Program-made: the position numbers and the translations under genes
Notes under the pieces: generated by a model
What the model saw: only the letters and a program-made list of their open reading frames with translations
What the model was told of the DNA's origin: nothing
The model's database searches: none
Origin: Diplocarpon mali
Lineage: Eukaryota > Ascomycota > Leotiomycetes > Helotiales > Drepanopezizaceae
Assembly (NCBI GenBank): GCA_024741835.1
Contig: JAENRP010000414.1
Location: 1 to 35,505, forward strand
Direction: 5' to 3'
Length of the DNA: 35,505 nt
In this document: positions 10,433-22,026 of the stretch, in pieces
How the letters are laid out: every line of letters begins with the position of its first letter
Numbering within the stretch: position 1 is the first letter of the stretch

Positions 10433-12376
10433 AAAAAATAATAAAATTACTAATAATATTTCCATTTATGCACTTTAAATTAATAACTTAGAAAATCTTT
10501 TATTTATTTTTAAAAAGGAAAATTCGGACCGTTTTATAAGATTTAATAAAAAAGGAAAGAAGTAGAGAAGCATTATACTAGCTAATATTCGAACTATATA
10601 TAAAAGTAAGGCCGATAAAGTACAACTGATAGATTAGGGAATCTCTAATAGCTCAAAGCCTAGAGGACTAAATGATTAGTTTAAATAAGATAAGAAGCTT
10701 CGACCTCTAAAGCTAGGTAGCAAATTCGATAAGTTTATTATAGGCAGATTTTCTAATAAACCTATTAGATATCGGCTAATAAAAGAACATTTTAATATAC
10801 TAAAAATTGGAAATGACCTAATAGAGTGAGAACGCAAACTACTTTATAAAACCTTAATAAATCGAAAGGACGCCTTAGCTTTTAACTCAATAGAACTTAA
10901 TCAAATTTAAGAAGAGGTTACGCCTTATATTAAGATTAAGATAATACCTTACAAAGCTTAGTAAGAGAAAACATTTAAAGTTCCTAAAGCTCTTTAAGAA
11001 AAGGTAATCGAAATATTAAAGGATAGGCTAAAGCAAAGCGTTCTCGAATTCTATAATAGCCCTTATAGGAACAAATAGTTCTTAATTACTAAGAAAGAGA
11101 AGGGAACTTACAAATTAATAATAGTAATAGTAAAGATGAACTAAGTAACTATTAAAGATGCTAACGTTCTTCTAAATATAGATAAGTTCTTAAATGAATT
11201 CGCAGGATTAACCTATAGCTCTTTTATTAACTTCTTCTTTAAATACAACCAATTCATTCTTAATATTAAATTAAAAGATATAATAGCAATTCAAACCCCT
11301 CTTAGGCTACTTCAGATAATAAGATTACCTTAAAGGGCTATAAATTCGATTGCTCAATTTGTCTAAGTAATTTATAAGATACTAGTAGATTATATACCTA
11401 ATATTGCGCTCCCTTATATAAACGATATAAAAGTAAAAGGATTAAGATCATTCTATAACTATAAAGAAGTTCTCCTTAGCATATAACGATTTATAATAGA
11501 ATATATTTAAAACTTAAATTAGGTACTTATATAATTCGAAAGGGCAAGAGCAATAGTTGGTCCGAAGTTATAATACTATCTTCTATTAATAGAAATTATT
11601 AGTTTCATTACTAATTCCAATGGCCGAAGTCCTTAGAGGGCTAAAGTATTTCAAATCGATAAATAGAAGAGGTATAATAATATAGCAGAAGCTCGCGCGT
11701 TCATTAGCGTTATAGTATACTATTGCATTTAAATTAAGGATTTCGCTAAAAAGGCAGCACCTATTTATGCCTTATTTTAGAAAGAGGCTGAGTTTCAATA
11801 GGAGGAACCTTAAATAGAGGCTATAAAACAATTAAAGCAAGCGTTACTTAAAGCGCTATATTTAATTAAAATAGACTATAGAGCTAACGCTAGGCTAATT
11901 ATACTAACAGTTAACGTAAGCTTAATCAGATAGGGTACTATCCTTTAATAAGCTAATAGCTAATAAAAAAGATATCTAGCTTACTTTAAAAGTGGTCTTT
12001 AGAATCTAGTAAAGACAAAGTATAATACTATTAAATAGGAGTGCAAAGGCGCCTTAAAGGTAATAAAAAAGATAAGAAGCAACCTCTATAGCACTTACTT
12101 CATCCTTAAAACTAATACTAAAGTGCTAATAAAACAACTGAATAGAGTTGCAAGCGACTTACTAAGAGCTTTACTAATAAAATAGATTACTTAAATAAGA
12201 CTAATAGACTTTAAAGTCAAATATATTCTAGGAATGAAAAACACTACCGCTAATAGCCTTTTAAAAAGAACTTATCCCTATCCCTTTAATTTAATTAAAG
12301 AAGATGAAATAGATATTAATAAGTGAATAGAGAACGAAGTTAGTTATCTATTAATATATCACCTTAAAGGGACTCA

Positions 12377-12399
12377 ACTCGTAAGCCTAGTCTGCGAGT
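12377..12399 (+). repeat. palindromic unit in gypsy-1 between RNase H and integrase, second phase
   Basis: 23 nt from actcgtaag to gcgagt. Pol frame 0 is supported on both sides (RNase H end and IHKETGH), and in it the unit reads LVSLVCEL, so its first base is a third codon position as in the 7324 unit. Confidence 0.8.
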
Positions 12400-13811
12400 T
12401 AAATAAGAGAATTTTATTACCTAATTACTTAAGTGACTTTAAAGAAATTGCAAAATTTTTAATTACGCTTAAATAATTAAAGATAGTTTCTTTTAAGGAT
12501 TTTCAAAAGTTTAAAGCTAAAGCTTTAATTTATTTAATACAAGGATAGCAATTATTCAAAAGGAGCAATAACTCATTTCCTATATAGCTCTATTTAAATA
12601 ATAACAAATTATAAGCTAAGGCTATTTAAGATATTCATAAGGAGACTGGCCACTAAGGAGCTAAATCCACTTACTATTAACTCTTAAGAAAATTCTTTTA
12701 AAAAGGTTCTTTTAAAGACTATAAAGCTTTTATAAAAAGCTGCGTCCCTTATTAGAAACGAAAACCTAATTATAAAGAGAATCCTCTATTCCCAACCTGG
12801 ATATTAGGCCTTTTTTATAAAGTTAGCCTTAATATTATATAAGTACTAACTACTAAGAATAGGATAATATATTTTATTCTAATAAAGGAAGACCTATTAG
12901 GATAGCCTAAAGGACAACCTTTAAAATCTGCTAACTCTGAATCTATTATAAAGTTCCTTTAAAAAGATATAGTCTATTGCTATGGACTTTTTAATAGACT
13001 AACTATTAATAGAGGCCTTAAAAATAAAAGAGTAGTTAAAGCTTTCTTATAGAAATATAACATTAAGTAGGTTCAAATCTTAGTATATAACTCAAAAGCT
13101 AATAAAGTAGTAGAATAAGGATATTATAATATTCTTAATAGTCTATCTAAAGTTACTTATAAAGGATTTAAAGATTAGATAAAACACTTTTATAAAATAC
13201 TCTTTACTTATCGAACGACAATTTATAAACTGACTAAAGTTATACTATTCTTCCTTATCTATAGCAGAGAGGCATAGCTCCCTTTTGAATCTCGATAGCC
13301 TATTTAAAGATTATTTAACTATAGTCAAATTTAAAACCGTTCCGATTTGCTTATAATAAGATGCTAATAACTTAAGCTCTAAGATATAGATATAGAAGAG
13401 ATTATCTTATAAAAGAAACAATATTAGGAAAAAGCTAAGGAAGCGTAGGCTACTTTTAAAGTACTTAAGACTCACCTTATTTAAAAAGATAATCTTATCC
13501 TAGTTTATAATATTATAAGAAGTATTAATATATTAGTAGATACTAAACTTAATTATTAATAGCTTGGCCTATTTAAGGTTAAATCTAAGTAGAAAGAAAA
13601 GGGATATTATTCTCTTTAGGAACTTAATAGAATCGATATTAAAGGAACCTTTGCAGCTAATCGACTAAAGCGCTTTTATTAATATAACTAGACCTTATTC
13701 CTTTTAAAAGACGAATTAGAAATTGATATAACCTTCGAATCTTCTATAAGAACTGATAGCGATATAAGCAATTTCAAACCCTTAGATAAAGATTAAGATT
13801 TTTCCAACTTA

Positions 13812-13834
13812 ACCTATAAGCCGGTCCTGCGAGT
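13812..13834 (+). repeat. palindromic unit near the gypsy-1 pol C-terminus
   Basis: 23 nt reading TYKPVLRV in the pol frame, Thr-first phase, about 50 codons behind the last recognised integrase motif, in a tail that is probably not conserved. Confidence 0.8.
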
Positions 13835-14000
13835 AAAGAATGCTAAAATACCCAATTAATTGTAACCTTAAGTTATTATTTCTAAAATATCCAAAGAATA
13901 TAAATAGGAATACTAAGCGATTTCCTAGCCTATTAATTATCTACCTTCCTATAATCCTTATTTTTATATTTTTAATAAGGTCGCCTCTTTTATTATTTAA

Positions 14001-14248
14001 GATATAGATCTTTTAAAATCATTTTAAATTCTTGCCTACTTTAACTTATTTTACATTCTTAATATAGGCCTTTAATTATAGCATTCCTATTACTTTCCTT
14101 AAATAATAAATAAAAAGTCCAATTTCCTTAATATATATATAGTAAACCTATTATAGCTTATATGCCCTTTTAATTCTTATACCCTATTAAACTCTTTTAT
14201 TTATACTCCTTATATTTTATAAGTAATATACCTTTAAAGAACTTATAA
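14001..14248 (+). other. short AT-rich stretch between gypsy-1 pol and the unrecognised frame
   Basis: No gene seen. It is A/T-rich and pyrimidine-leaning with TATA-like strings (for example tattttataagtaatata near 14210). I looked for a gypsy-1 3' LTR matching 6094-6937 and saw none. Confidence 0.4.
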
Positions 14249-15072
14249 ATGGTTTTATCTACTATAATAGAGGATAAACAAATACTAGTTATAAACTTCT
14301 TTTAAGATAGTAGAGCTATTGTATTATTAAAGAGCTTTAAATCGACCTATATAGCTTTAAGAGATATAAAGTAATAAAAACTCCTTTTAGCTTATATAAA
14401 TGCTATTAATAACCTTTTAACTTAAGTAGCCCTTGGAATTCTCTAATTTGACAACTTCTTAACCGAAGAATTAAGACTAAAGGGAATCTCTAAAGAGGAA
14501 TTCTTAGCTAACGTAAACTAATATATGACCTTAGCCGATACTTTTAAAATAAATTAAAACAAAAGGGAAGAATCTATTTAACAACTAGATAATTTAGCTA
14601 CTAATAAAAGAGGACTCTATTTTATTTACGCTTCTTAACAAATATTAATTTTAATAATAGAAGGCAAGTATTATTAAAAATTCTTAAGGAAAATACTCCT
14701 ATAGCTAAAGCTATTCAGATTCTTAATTTCTTTATTATTTAAAAAGGAGTAGTAAAATTCTAAGGCAATCAAATTTGTAGTCGTAGATTTATAGGCCTAT
14801 TTAATATAGTACTTATAGCAGCTAATAAGGCTATAAAAAGATCAAATTAGGCTATAGATATTACCCTACCTAATAGCACTATTATTAATATGCTAAGGCT
14901 CTACGCTTCTGCTTATAGTTTGCTTATTTTAAAAGAGAACTAGACTCCTATACTAAGGTTTACATAAGATTTCTTTGATAATAAAGAAGGGAATTGGTTA
15001 TTTATAATTAAGCCTGCTTTAAAATTCGCCTTTTAACCTAAAGATATAATAAGTGCTAAACTATATAATTTG

Positions 15073-15095
15073 ACTCGCGGTCTTAGATTAGGAGT
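15073..15095 (+). repeat. palindromic unit in the unrecognised frame (first of three)
   Basis: 23 nt reading TRGLRLGV in the open frame (Thr-first phase). It is not in a recognisable transposon domain but has the same length, arms and phase as the transposon copies. Confidence 0.8.
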
Positions 15096-16031
15096 TAGAA
15101 ATAAGAATTTTAAAACTGAACCTAACTTACCTTTTACTAAAATGATTCTAAAAACTACTATTAAACAAACTGCCTAAACGCTTAGCGCAGCCTTTTTAAA
15201 ATTTTCAGAATCTTTAAAGGACTCTCCTTTAGCTAAACGACCAATTTTAGCTTAATCTTTAAGAAGGATAGATTATTTAATAGCTACCTTAACTGATTTG
15301 CAATTTAAAACTAAAGGATTACGCGCCTATTTAGACTCCTTCCTTAATAACTTAAAAGAGCTAGTTCTTAACTTCTTTATATCTATATATAACTACTTTA
15401 AAAATAATAATGCAAGGGAAGACCTTATTCCTACTGCTTTAGAGATAACTAAGAGAGCCGTTAAATAGATTTAATAGCTTATCTTAAACGAGTTCGCCCT
15501 TATAGATATTATTCAATTCTTTAATAATTATAGAAGTTAAAAACCTAGTCTCTTAAATGCTAAGCAAGATTATTTTATCTTATAAGAAAGAGAACGCAAA
15601 GAGGAATCTATTAATTAAGACATTTGTAATTATAGCAATATGCCTTAATCGGTCATTCTTAACCTTAAGCTTAAAGAATAATATGATATTTAGGTGTCTT
15701 TTATAATAAAAACTCGCTTTCGATAGTATCTTCCTAGCGCAGGAGTCGAAGGGAGAAGACTTTGCGACCTTTATATTTGCTCTCTTTCGGTTTACTATAA
15801 TCTTAATTATAAAGGATTTAATATTAACAAAACTATTAAACACCTTGAACTTCTCTATATAGCAAAAGATATTGATCTTTTTCTAATCTACTTTAATAAT
15901 TAATTCTTTATCTCTTTAAGGATATGCAAATCTAACCTATTAATAATAGAAGCATCTTTAGGTATTATAAAATTTAGGGCTGATCCTAAAGCCTTAAAGG
16001 CATTAGAGCTAATTGAATGGAATAATTCTTT

Positions 16032-16036
16032 CTTTT
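16032..16036. repeat. left target-site duplication of copia-2 (ctttt)
   Basis: Matches ctttt at 22222-22226 exactly; five bases is the usual copia length. Confidence 0.85.
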
Positions 16037-16231
16037 TATTAAGCTTAAGTGAGTCGGCGCAGTAGGTATAGGAAACTTCTAGAGGTCGATGGTCGATATA
16101 TTAGTAAGAGTTAAGGAAGGAAGGTTACCCCTTTCTTCCCTATAGCTATATACGTATTAATATCCTACTAACTAAGCAGTAGGGTCATATGATAATACAT
16201 TAGAGTAATAGCTATATCACCTATCTTAATA
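16037..16231 (-). repeat. copia-2 3' LTR (195 bp)
   Basis: Aligns without gaps to 22027-22221; differences are mostly C/T and G/A. In reverse it starts TATTAAGATAGG (TG mutated to TA) and ends CTTAAGCTTAATA. Next to it, at 16232-16240, is the polypurine tract (reverse aagtagggg). Confidence 0.93.
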
Positions 16232-16369
16232 CCCCTACTTAGACCTTACTCTAATTGACCTATAGTTAGGAAAATAACAATTATCCTTTTGCGCTAATCC
16301 AACTCTTAGGTATCTCTTTAAATTAAAAACAATTAATCAATAGCAACCTCTATTGAAATCACCATTCCT

Positions 16370-16519
16370 ACTCGCAAGGCGGGACTAGGAGTCAAATTTC
16401 CTAAAAGATATTCCTTTATAAGACTATATGACTTGACTCGCGGTCTAGGCCTAAGAGTCGATTTAAAAACTTTCCTCTATAAGACTATATAACCTAACTC
16501 GTAGGGCGGGCCTAGGAGT
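16370..16519 (-). repeat. palindromic units, three in the copia-2 3' end
   Basis: Units at 16370-16392, 16436-16458 and 16497-16519, starts 66 and 61 nt apart. The spacers are near copies of each other (ttcctctataagactatat), so unit plus spacer was duplicated. The second spacing is not a multiple of three, and the cluster lies at or beyond the end of the coding frame, unlike the in-frame copies elsewhere. The array sits about 130-290 nt inside the 3' LTR. Confidence 0.85.
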
Positions 16520-16539
16520 TGTCCTTAAGCCTACTAAGC

Positions 16540-19500
16540 CCCTACTATCTTCTATAACCCTAGTATATCTTTAAACGCTTTAAACTTTGCAACTGTCTTT
16601 AATAGCTTTATAAATCCATCTGCTACTATTTAATCGGTTAGGATATAGGTGATTAATAACTTATTCTTTATAATAAGGTCGCAGATAAAGTAGTAGGCAA
16701 TATTAATATATTTTAATTACTTATATAAGTGTAGATTCTTTACAAGTACAATCGCCTTTATATTATCTACTTAAAGATTAATATAGTTCCTATCTTATTT
16801 AATATACTTAGCGAAACCTATATCTTTTAAAACTTAAGCGATCTATAATCCTTACTTGCAATTTGACAATATTGATATATATTCGGCCTTAGTGCTTGCA
16901 GTAGCCATTGATTTCTACTTCCTACTTCCCTATAATATAGGTCTACTATATAGTACTACTACGCTTTTAGATATACTTTTCTAACCTTTCATATTTACCT
17001 AATTGGAATCGGTATATACCTTGAGCTTTGCGCTTATATATTTTATTAGTCCGTATCTTACCTTTTATATAATTGTTAATCGAAGGTACCTTTTAAGTCG
17101 CTTGACTGCATTCTTATATTAAATCGTCAGATCCTTTAGGTTTTGACTAAGTTGCTTAGTAACAAAGGCGATATCTGGTCTTATATATACTATAGCATAT
17201 ATAATTGCTCTAATATCCTATTAATACTTCTTCAAATCTTCTCTCTACTTATTTTTATTAGCAGGCTCTAACTTATTATACTTTCCTTCGATTAGAGTAC
17301 GCTTTGGCTTAAAGTTGGGAGCATAAGTAGAGAGTCCTATTCGGTCTAGGATCTTTTTAATATACTGCTCTTAATCTAACTAGAGTTCTTAAGTAGAGCG
17401 GTTCCTTATAACGCGGATGCTAAGGATCTTATAAATTCCCCTTAGATCCTTGGTATTAAAACGTTTCTGAATTGTTATAAAGAACTAATCCAATTGAGTA
17501 GTTATTTTCGCAATTATAGTAATATCGTCGATATATAGTAGTAACTTGATTCTACGCTTAGCATAGGTAAATAGATAAGGGTTAGCTAAGCTCTAAATGA
17601 ATCCCATTTCTACTAGAGTAGAGCTATATAAGAGGTTCTAATCATAAGCTGATTATTTGAGCCTATAGATACTGCGGAGTATATAAAGAGAGTGGCTAGC
17701 GCATATAGGAATACCATTAGGTCAGGAGAGAAAAATCCGTTCCTTTATAGTCGCTTTGGTAAATGCATTTTTGATATTGTACTATTTGCATTTAAGGTCC
17801 TTAGCAGCTACTATTACTATGAATATGCAAAGGGTATCTATGCGAACTGTCGGTGCGAATGTGTTAAAGTAGTCTTCTCTATACTATTAGGAGAAGCCCC
17901 TAGCTATAAGCCTTGCCTTATAACGCTCTAGGGTTCCATTTGTATATATCTTAATTGTAAAGACCTACTTTGTTAATATTAGGTTCACGTCCTTTAATAT
18001 CGGTTCCTCTATTTATATGCCATTTATAGTAAAAGAGCTTATCTCCTTATAGATTGCCTTACTCTATACTACTCTATTCTCTAGGTTATTAATAGCTTTG
18101 TTATACGTCTTTAGAAGAGAGATTTTCATTATCCCCCTAGCGGCTAGGAACGCATTATCTTTATTAAAGCTCTATTAAAGTTTAAGCTCGTAAATCCTAT
18201 GCGCTATTATAGCCTAGATACGCTTAGACTCGCGTTTATTTAAGGTATCTTTTGATTCTAGGTCTCTATTTCTCTTTAAGGACGTAGGTTCGGCTATAAG
18301 TTCTATAAGCTTATCATTTAAGGAACCGCTTTCTAATAGTAGAGGCTTATTATTACTTATACCTATTTCGGGAATATCCTTTACTATAGGCGCTTTAACT
18401 AAAGGGATAATAATATCAAAGTTATTCTATACTTTAAGTAGTTCGCAGACGATAGGAATAGTCTATTTAGCCTTTAGACGACTAGCTGGTCGTCGATCAG
18501 CAGGTGCGCTTAATGTACCTAAGCTAAGAGAAAGGGGTTATTAGTTCAGCTTAATAGTATTACTATCAAGTGGTATACCTTGCGAATCTCTAGGTATATA
18601 GAGCTTTAAGGATAGCTCCCTCCTATTTTAAGATTCATCGAACTCAACTACTAAAGATATGATTACTCGCCTTAGATTTAGCGCATATACTATCTATTAC
18701 TTTATTATCTATTTAATATACTTAATAAATATATACTCTTTACCTCGGTCTATTAGCTTCTTACTCTTTATACCCGCAGGCTAGGACTTTGGGCTAATAT
18801 AGGAGTAGTAGACGCTTCTAAAGACGCAGATATGGTTTAGGCTTAGTTTCTATCTAAAATATGCCTTATATAGCGATATTCGAGTGCTATTGACTATTGG
18901 TCTATTACCTATTCTATTTTATAAGTATACGTCTACCTTAACTGCAAGGTCTTAAAATTCTAATAGCAGGTCAGCATCTCGCAGTAGAGCGCGATAGTCA
19001 GTCTCTACTTACTAAATGCTTCGCTTAGCGATGCTATTCTAATAGGAACCTTTGTATATTATAATTAGTTTATAATAAACTCCTTATTTTGCCTATTCGT
19101 TAAGCTTTACCTTAATCTCTAATGCGTTATTAGACCTAATAGCTATTAGCTTTAACTAGGTCCAGCGTTCCTCTATTACTTTTTAAGTTTCCAGCTTTTC
19201 TATAAGCTTAGATTTGATCCTAGCGCAAATGGTCTATATCTATTAAGTAGAGTTATCTACTATTTAAGAAAACCAATTATTTCCTTTAATTAAGGTTATA
19301 AATAGTCTAGCAGTATTAATAGATATTAGCGCTAGTATCGAATCTTTCTATAAACTAAGCTTAGTTTGCGTCCGATTTTGAAGTTTTATTAGCTTGCAAA
19401 TTCGGTATACTAGGCGATCCTTTAGTACTTAGATCTTCTATTTTAAGGTCGAGACCTTATGCAGGCCCCTTAATTTCTCTAGCCTTAGATGCGCGAATCT

Positions 19501-21670
19501 TCTATATATTAGCTAATACCTTAATAGGCTTTTAGCTTCTAATAGCTTTAGTAGCCTATTATCAGTTAATACTTTATTATTAGCAACTAGAAAGGACTAG
19601 TAATAGCAGTTTGAGGTTTTGCCGTTTTCTAGTTACGAGCCTGGCTTAGGAGTCGTTTTTAGTAAAACCGCAAGATCTACTCGCGGTCCCGGCTTAAGAG
19701 TCGATTTCCTAGAAATAGCAAGATCTACTCGCAGTCCCGGCTTAGGAGTCGTTTCTAACAAATTCGCGAATTTCACTTGCAGTCTTGGCCTAGGAGTTAT
19801 TTCTGCGAATTTCACTTGCGATCTTAGCTAAAGAGTTATCATTAGCAAATTTGCAGAATCCACTTGCAGTCTTAGCCTAGGAGTCATTTCTACTAAATTC
19901 ACTTATAATCCTAGCTTAGGAGTCATCTTTGAGGATACCTTGCAATCTACCTATAGTCCTGGCTTAGGAGTCATTTTTGCGAATTTTACTTATAATCCTA
20001 GCTTAAGAGTCCATCTATTCTCCTTATCCTTACTTAATTGTATTAGGGCGGAGAATGCACTTTCCTTAAAGGAATTCACTTATAGGTCTGGCCTAGGAGT
20101 CAATTTCTATAATATTACCTTTAAGATAATATAAAGTCTATCTTTAATTTTAACTTTAAAGATCACTTTATAATTATTATTTATAAACTATATAAATTGA
20201 TTATTGAAAACTCTAATATAATTTAACTCTATATAGATCTTGCGGCTAGATAAGAAATTAATACTTAAGCTAAGTATAAGGAGAACATTTTGCAAAAGGA
20301 AAGAAACGCTAGTAACATTCATCTCTACTATACCTATTGAGTCTATATATAACCTTCTACTACTAACCTTAATAGAGCGCCTTTTTATTTTGGTAAGCAG
20401 GCCTTTAAATAGGTAGGATTTATTAGTTATATATGCTATATAACTAGTATTACTATATTAGTCAGATTCAAGGATCTTATAAAGATCGGCTTTTAAAACG
20501 TAGGCATCTTTATTATAATTATCGTTTGAATTATTAAAAGTGGATTTAGGTTCAAATGACCTACTATTATTATTAGAGGTATCTGCTAAAGTTCTGGCTA
20601 AATAGCCTTTTCCTTTGCCTTTCTTTAGTAGTTGCGGCCTTTGGCGGGATAAGGGCAGTTTGCTTCTTGACTTCTGCTTCGATTACTTCTTAATATTAAA
20701 GCTAGCGACTATATTAATCAGTTGCCTTCTAACTTTACAATTAGTAATATTATAAGTACTATTATAGAAGTAGCATCTCTAATAAGCTTAAGGGCTTATC
20801 CTACGCTCCTTCCTCTTCTTAGGCTTATCGTTACCTTATAACGCGGCATTTGCCGATTTAGAGTATCCTTCGAGGTCTTACTCAATAGTTCAAAGGAGGT
20901 CGATCTTCTTATAGATCTTAAGGTTAGGTTAGATAAGAAGAGATTATTTCATAATAGTGAACTTAAAAGGGAAGCTATTAAGTAGGAAACTAAAAAGCTA
21001 AGTTTCCTTAAAAGTTATAGCTATCCTAAGATCTGCGGCTCTTACTCTCCTTCTCACTTTATATAATATAGATTAGGTAGAGTTTATATTTATATCTATA
21101 TCCTTACTATCTTTATCTTTTTTATATTAAAATAAAGTGATCTGCTATAGTAGATATTAGGTATTAAAGGTAATTGTTTAAGAGTATTTTACCTTTAAAG
21201 TATCCTATCTTATCTTTGCGTTATTATAAACTCGAATAAAATCTTAGTCTTTATTGCTTAAACCTCTATTGATCTTAAGCTTGCATTTAGCTAAGGCCAG
21301 CCTATACTCCTTCTCCTTTTCTACATTTAAAATCTGCCTTTGGGATTCTTAATTATTATCTACTAAAGCTCCTAGGCTAAGCTTATTTAGTATATCTGGC
21401 AAATCCTTAGCAGTTGTATTAGCTATTGAAGTGGAAGTAGACGAATCAGTAGAGAGAGTATAAAGGGCTATTCTCGCATATTTAATAAGTATCTTTTAAA
21501 TTGCTATTTCAATGCCTTTGCTCTTAAAGTAAAGCTCTAAATCGTTGAACTATCGTTGCCAGTTCTTCTAAGAGAGTTAAAGGTCTTTAAACTTAGTGTT
21601 TCGATCAGAATCGGATGCTATTGCCGTTTCGAATAGAATTGCATTTAAAATCAAATAAATTAAATAGTTA
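16540..21670 (-). pseudogene. copia-2 gag-pol polyprotein relic
   Basis: One reverse frame (codon starts 0 modulo 3) holds from gag to the C-terminus with no net frameshift. Gag near 21630-20500 has SDSDRNTKFKDL at about 21610 and a zinc knuckle at 20735-20775 with CYFYNSTYNITNC, i.e. C-x2-C-x3-H-x4-C with Cys and His mutated to Tyr. Then comes the palindrome array 19631-20100, integrase (about 19500-18600), and RT with YFNTFAPTVRIDT near 17860, CKxYNIKNAF near 17785 and the catalytic YIDD at 17524-17535, intact. The C-terminus near 16550-16640 reads VADGFIKLL, the copia ADxLTK-like end. The start codon was not found; the frame is open upstream past 21670. Stops are nearly all TAA and TAG. 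Confidence 0.85.
19631..20100 (-). repeat. ten-unit array of the 23-nt palindrome inside copia-2 pol
   Basis: Unit starts: 19631, 19679, 19727, 19775, 19814, 19862, 19901, 19949, 19988, 20078. Spacings are 48, 48, 48, 39, 48, 39, 48, 39 and 90 nt, all whole codons. All ten are in phase with the polyprotein and read as TPKPGLRV-like peptide (for example TPRPRLQV, TPKPGLRV). Spacers share strings such as gcgaatttcacttg and are Phe/Ala/Lys/Ser-rich, so the array grew partly by tandem duplication. It lies between the gag/protease part and integrase, hence a tandem peptide repeat of about 150 residues in the polyprotein. Confidence 0.92.
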
Positions 21671-21780
21671 AGGGCACTCCTCCTATTGAAAAGTTAAAAT
21701 GATTAAATAGCAGGTGTTATAGAAGTATTAAATAGGGAGGAAGTCCTCTTATCGAAAAGGGTTTTTAGGCTATAACATAG

Positions 21781-21910
21781 GGAATTATACCTCTTATAAA
21801 ACATAGTAAAGCAAGGAATCACACCTCTTATAGTACCAAAGGGTTATAAAGCAAGGAATTACACCTCTTGCAATACGGGTTAGCTAAATAGGAAATCATA
21901 CCTCCTATTC
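21781..21910 (-). repeat. leader repeat of copia-2, four units
   Basis: Between primer site and gag, a motif of the type ggaattacacctctta recurs at 21781, 21815, 21855 and 21891, 34 to 40 nt apart. The core ggaattatacc is close to its own reverse complement. The same block appears in the other two family copies (about 5518-5560 and 34066-34195), so it belongs to the element. Confidence 0.75.
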
Positions 21911-22014
21911 GCCGATTGCTCGCCTCTTACTATAAGTCTCGTTCAACTTCCTACTAATAGTTGCGGCGCAAGTGCTTTCTAAGGGAAGTTAATAATCTAT
22001 TATCGGTCTATCCA

Positions 22015-22026
22015 GGGCTTATAACC
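22015..22026 (-). other. copia-2 primer binding site (half-tRNA initiator Met)
   Basis: Reverse strand ggttataagccc directly follows the 5' LTR. It pairs with the anticodon stem-loop of initiator tRNA-Met if one RIP change (ATG to ATA) is allowed. The same string follows the LTR at 33946. Confidence 0.8.

Larger units (their letters stand above)
6938..14000 (+). mobile_element. gypsy-1: Ty3/gypsy gag-pol relic, RIP-inactivated, LTRs not found
   Basis: The order gag, protease, reverse transcriptase, RNase H, integrase fits Ty3/gypsy. The domain wording (for example the RT sequences MNxVTIKDAN and DKFLNEFAG, and the integrase end GTFAANRLKRF) matches a common gypsy group of filamentous ascomycetes. 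No matching repeats were seen at 6094-6937 against 14001-14248 or 30869-31450, so the ends are those of the coding region, not of the element. It is followed on the same strand by a long unrecognised frame, which may or may not belong to the same element. Confidence 0.8.
9271..14000 (+). pseudogene. gypsy-1 protease-RT-RNase H-integrase relic
   Basis: Protease part in frame 1 (ALIDY near 9766), then a change to frame 0, kept from before 10410 to 14000. RT: KMNxVTIKDAN near 11135, DKFLNEFAG near 11180; the catalytic box reads YINDI at 11415-11429, so the first Asp of the DD pair is Asn. RNase H: TVNVSLIRxG near 11910, where VDAS is expected. Integrase zinc site: IHKETGH at 12633-12653, CVPY near 12740; core: LTINRGLKNK near 13000 and SKANKVVE near 13095, the latter with the catalytic Glu kept. 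C-terminal GTFAANRLKRF at 13644. Palindromic units at 10410, 12377 and 13812. About 1,570 codons in total; stops are RIP-type plus rare TGA. Confidence 0.85.
14249..16036 (+). pseudogene. unrecognised long frame, piece 1 of 3 (interrupted by copia-2)
   Basis: The ATG at 14249 (MVLSTIIEDKQI) opens a frame that runs to about 14675, where a one-base slip in an A5 run (14676-14680) moves it to the next frame; this then runs to 16036. Breaks are TAA or TAG only. Visible stretches include ITLPNSTIINMLRLYASAYS near 14855 and RRLCDLYICSLSVYYN near 15751. A palindromic unit at 15073-15095 reads TRGLRLGV in phase. The piece stops at the duplication ctttt (16032-16036) of copia-2 and continues at 22227. 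I do not recognise the protein: no RT, integrase, protease or zinc knuckle is visible. RIP density means it must belong to a repeated sequence, perhaps an extra gene of the gypsy-1 element or of an undescribed transposon. Confidence 0.6.

Noticed and set aside
15580..15843. Reverse 87-codon frame
   Set aside because: Antisense to the unrecognised + strand frame, which is open over a far longer distance.
17692..17931. Forward 79-codon frame
   Set aside because: Antisense to the copia-2 reverse transcriptase, which has clear motifs on the other strand.
19631..20100. CRISPR-like array
   Set aside because: Spacers are related to each other, periods are whole codons of two lengths, and the array lies in a retrotransposon frame with fungal-type RIP; no cas genes.
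19619..20134. Forward open frames of 70 and 64 codons across the palindrome array
   Set aside because: The palindrome encodes similar peptide on both strands; the true frame is the reverse copia-2 polyprotein.
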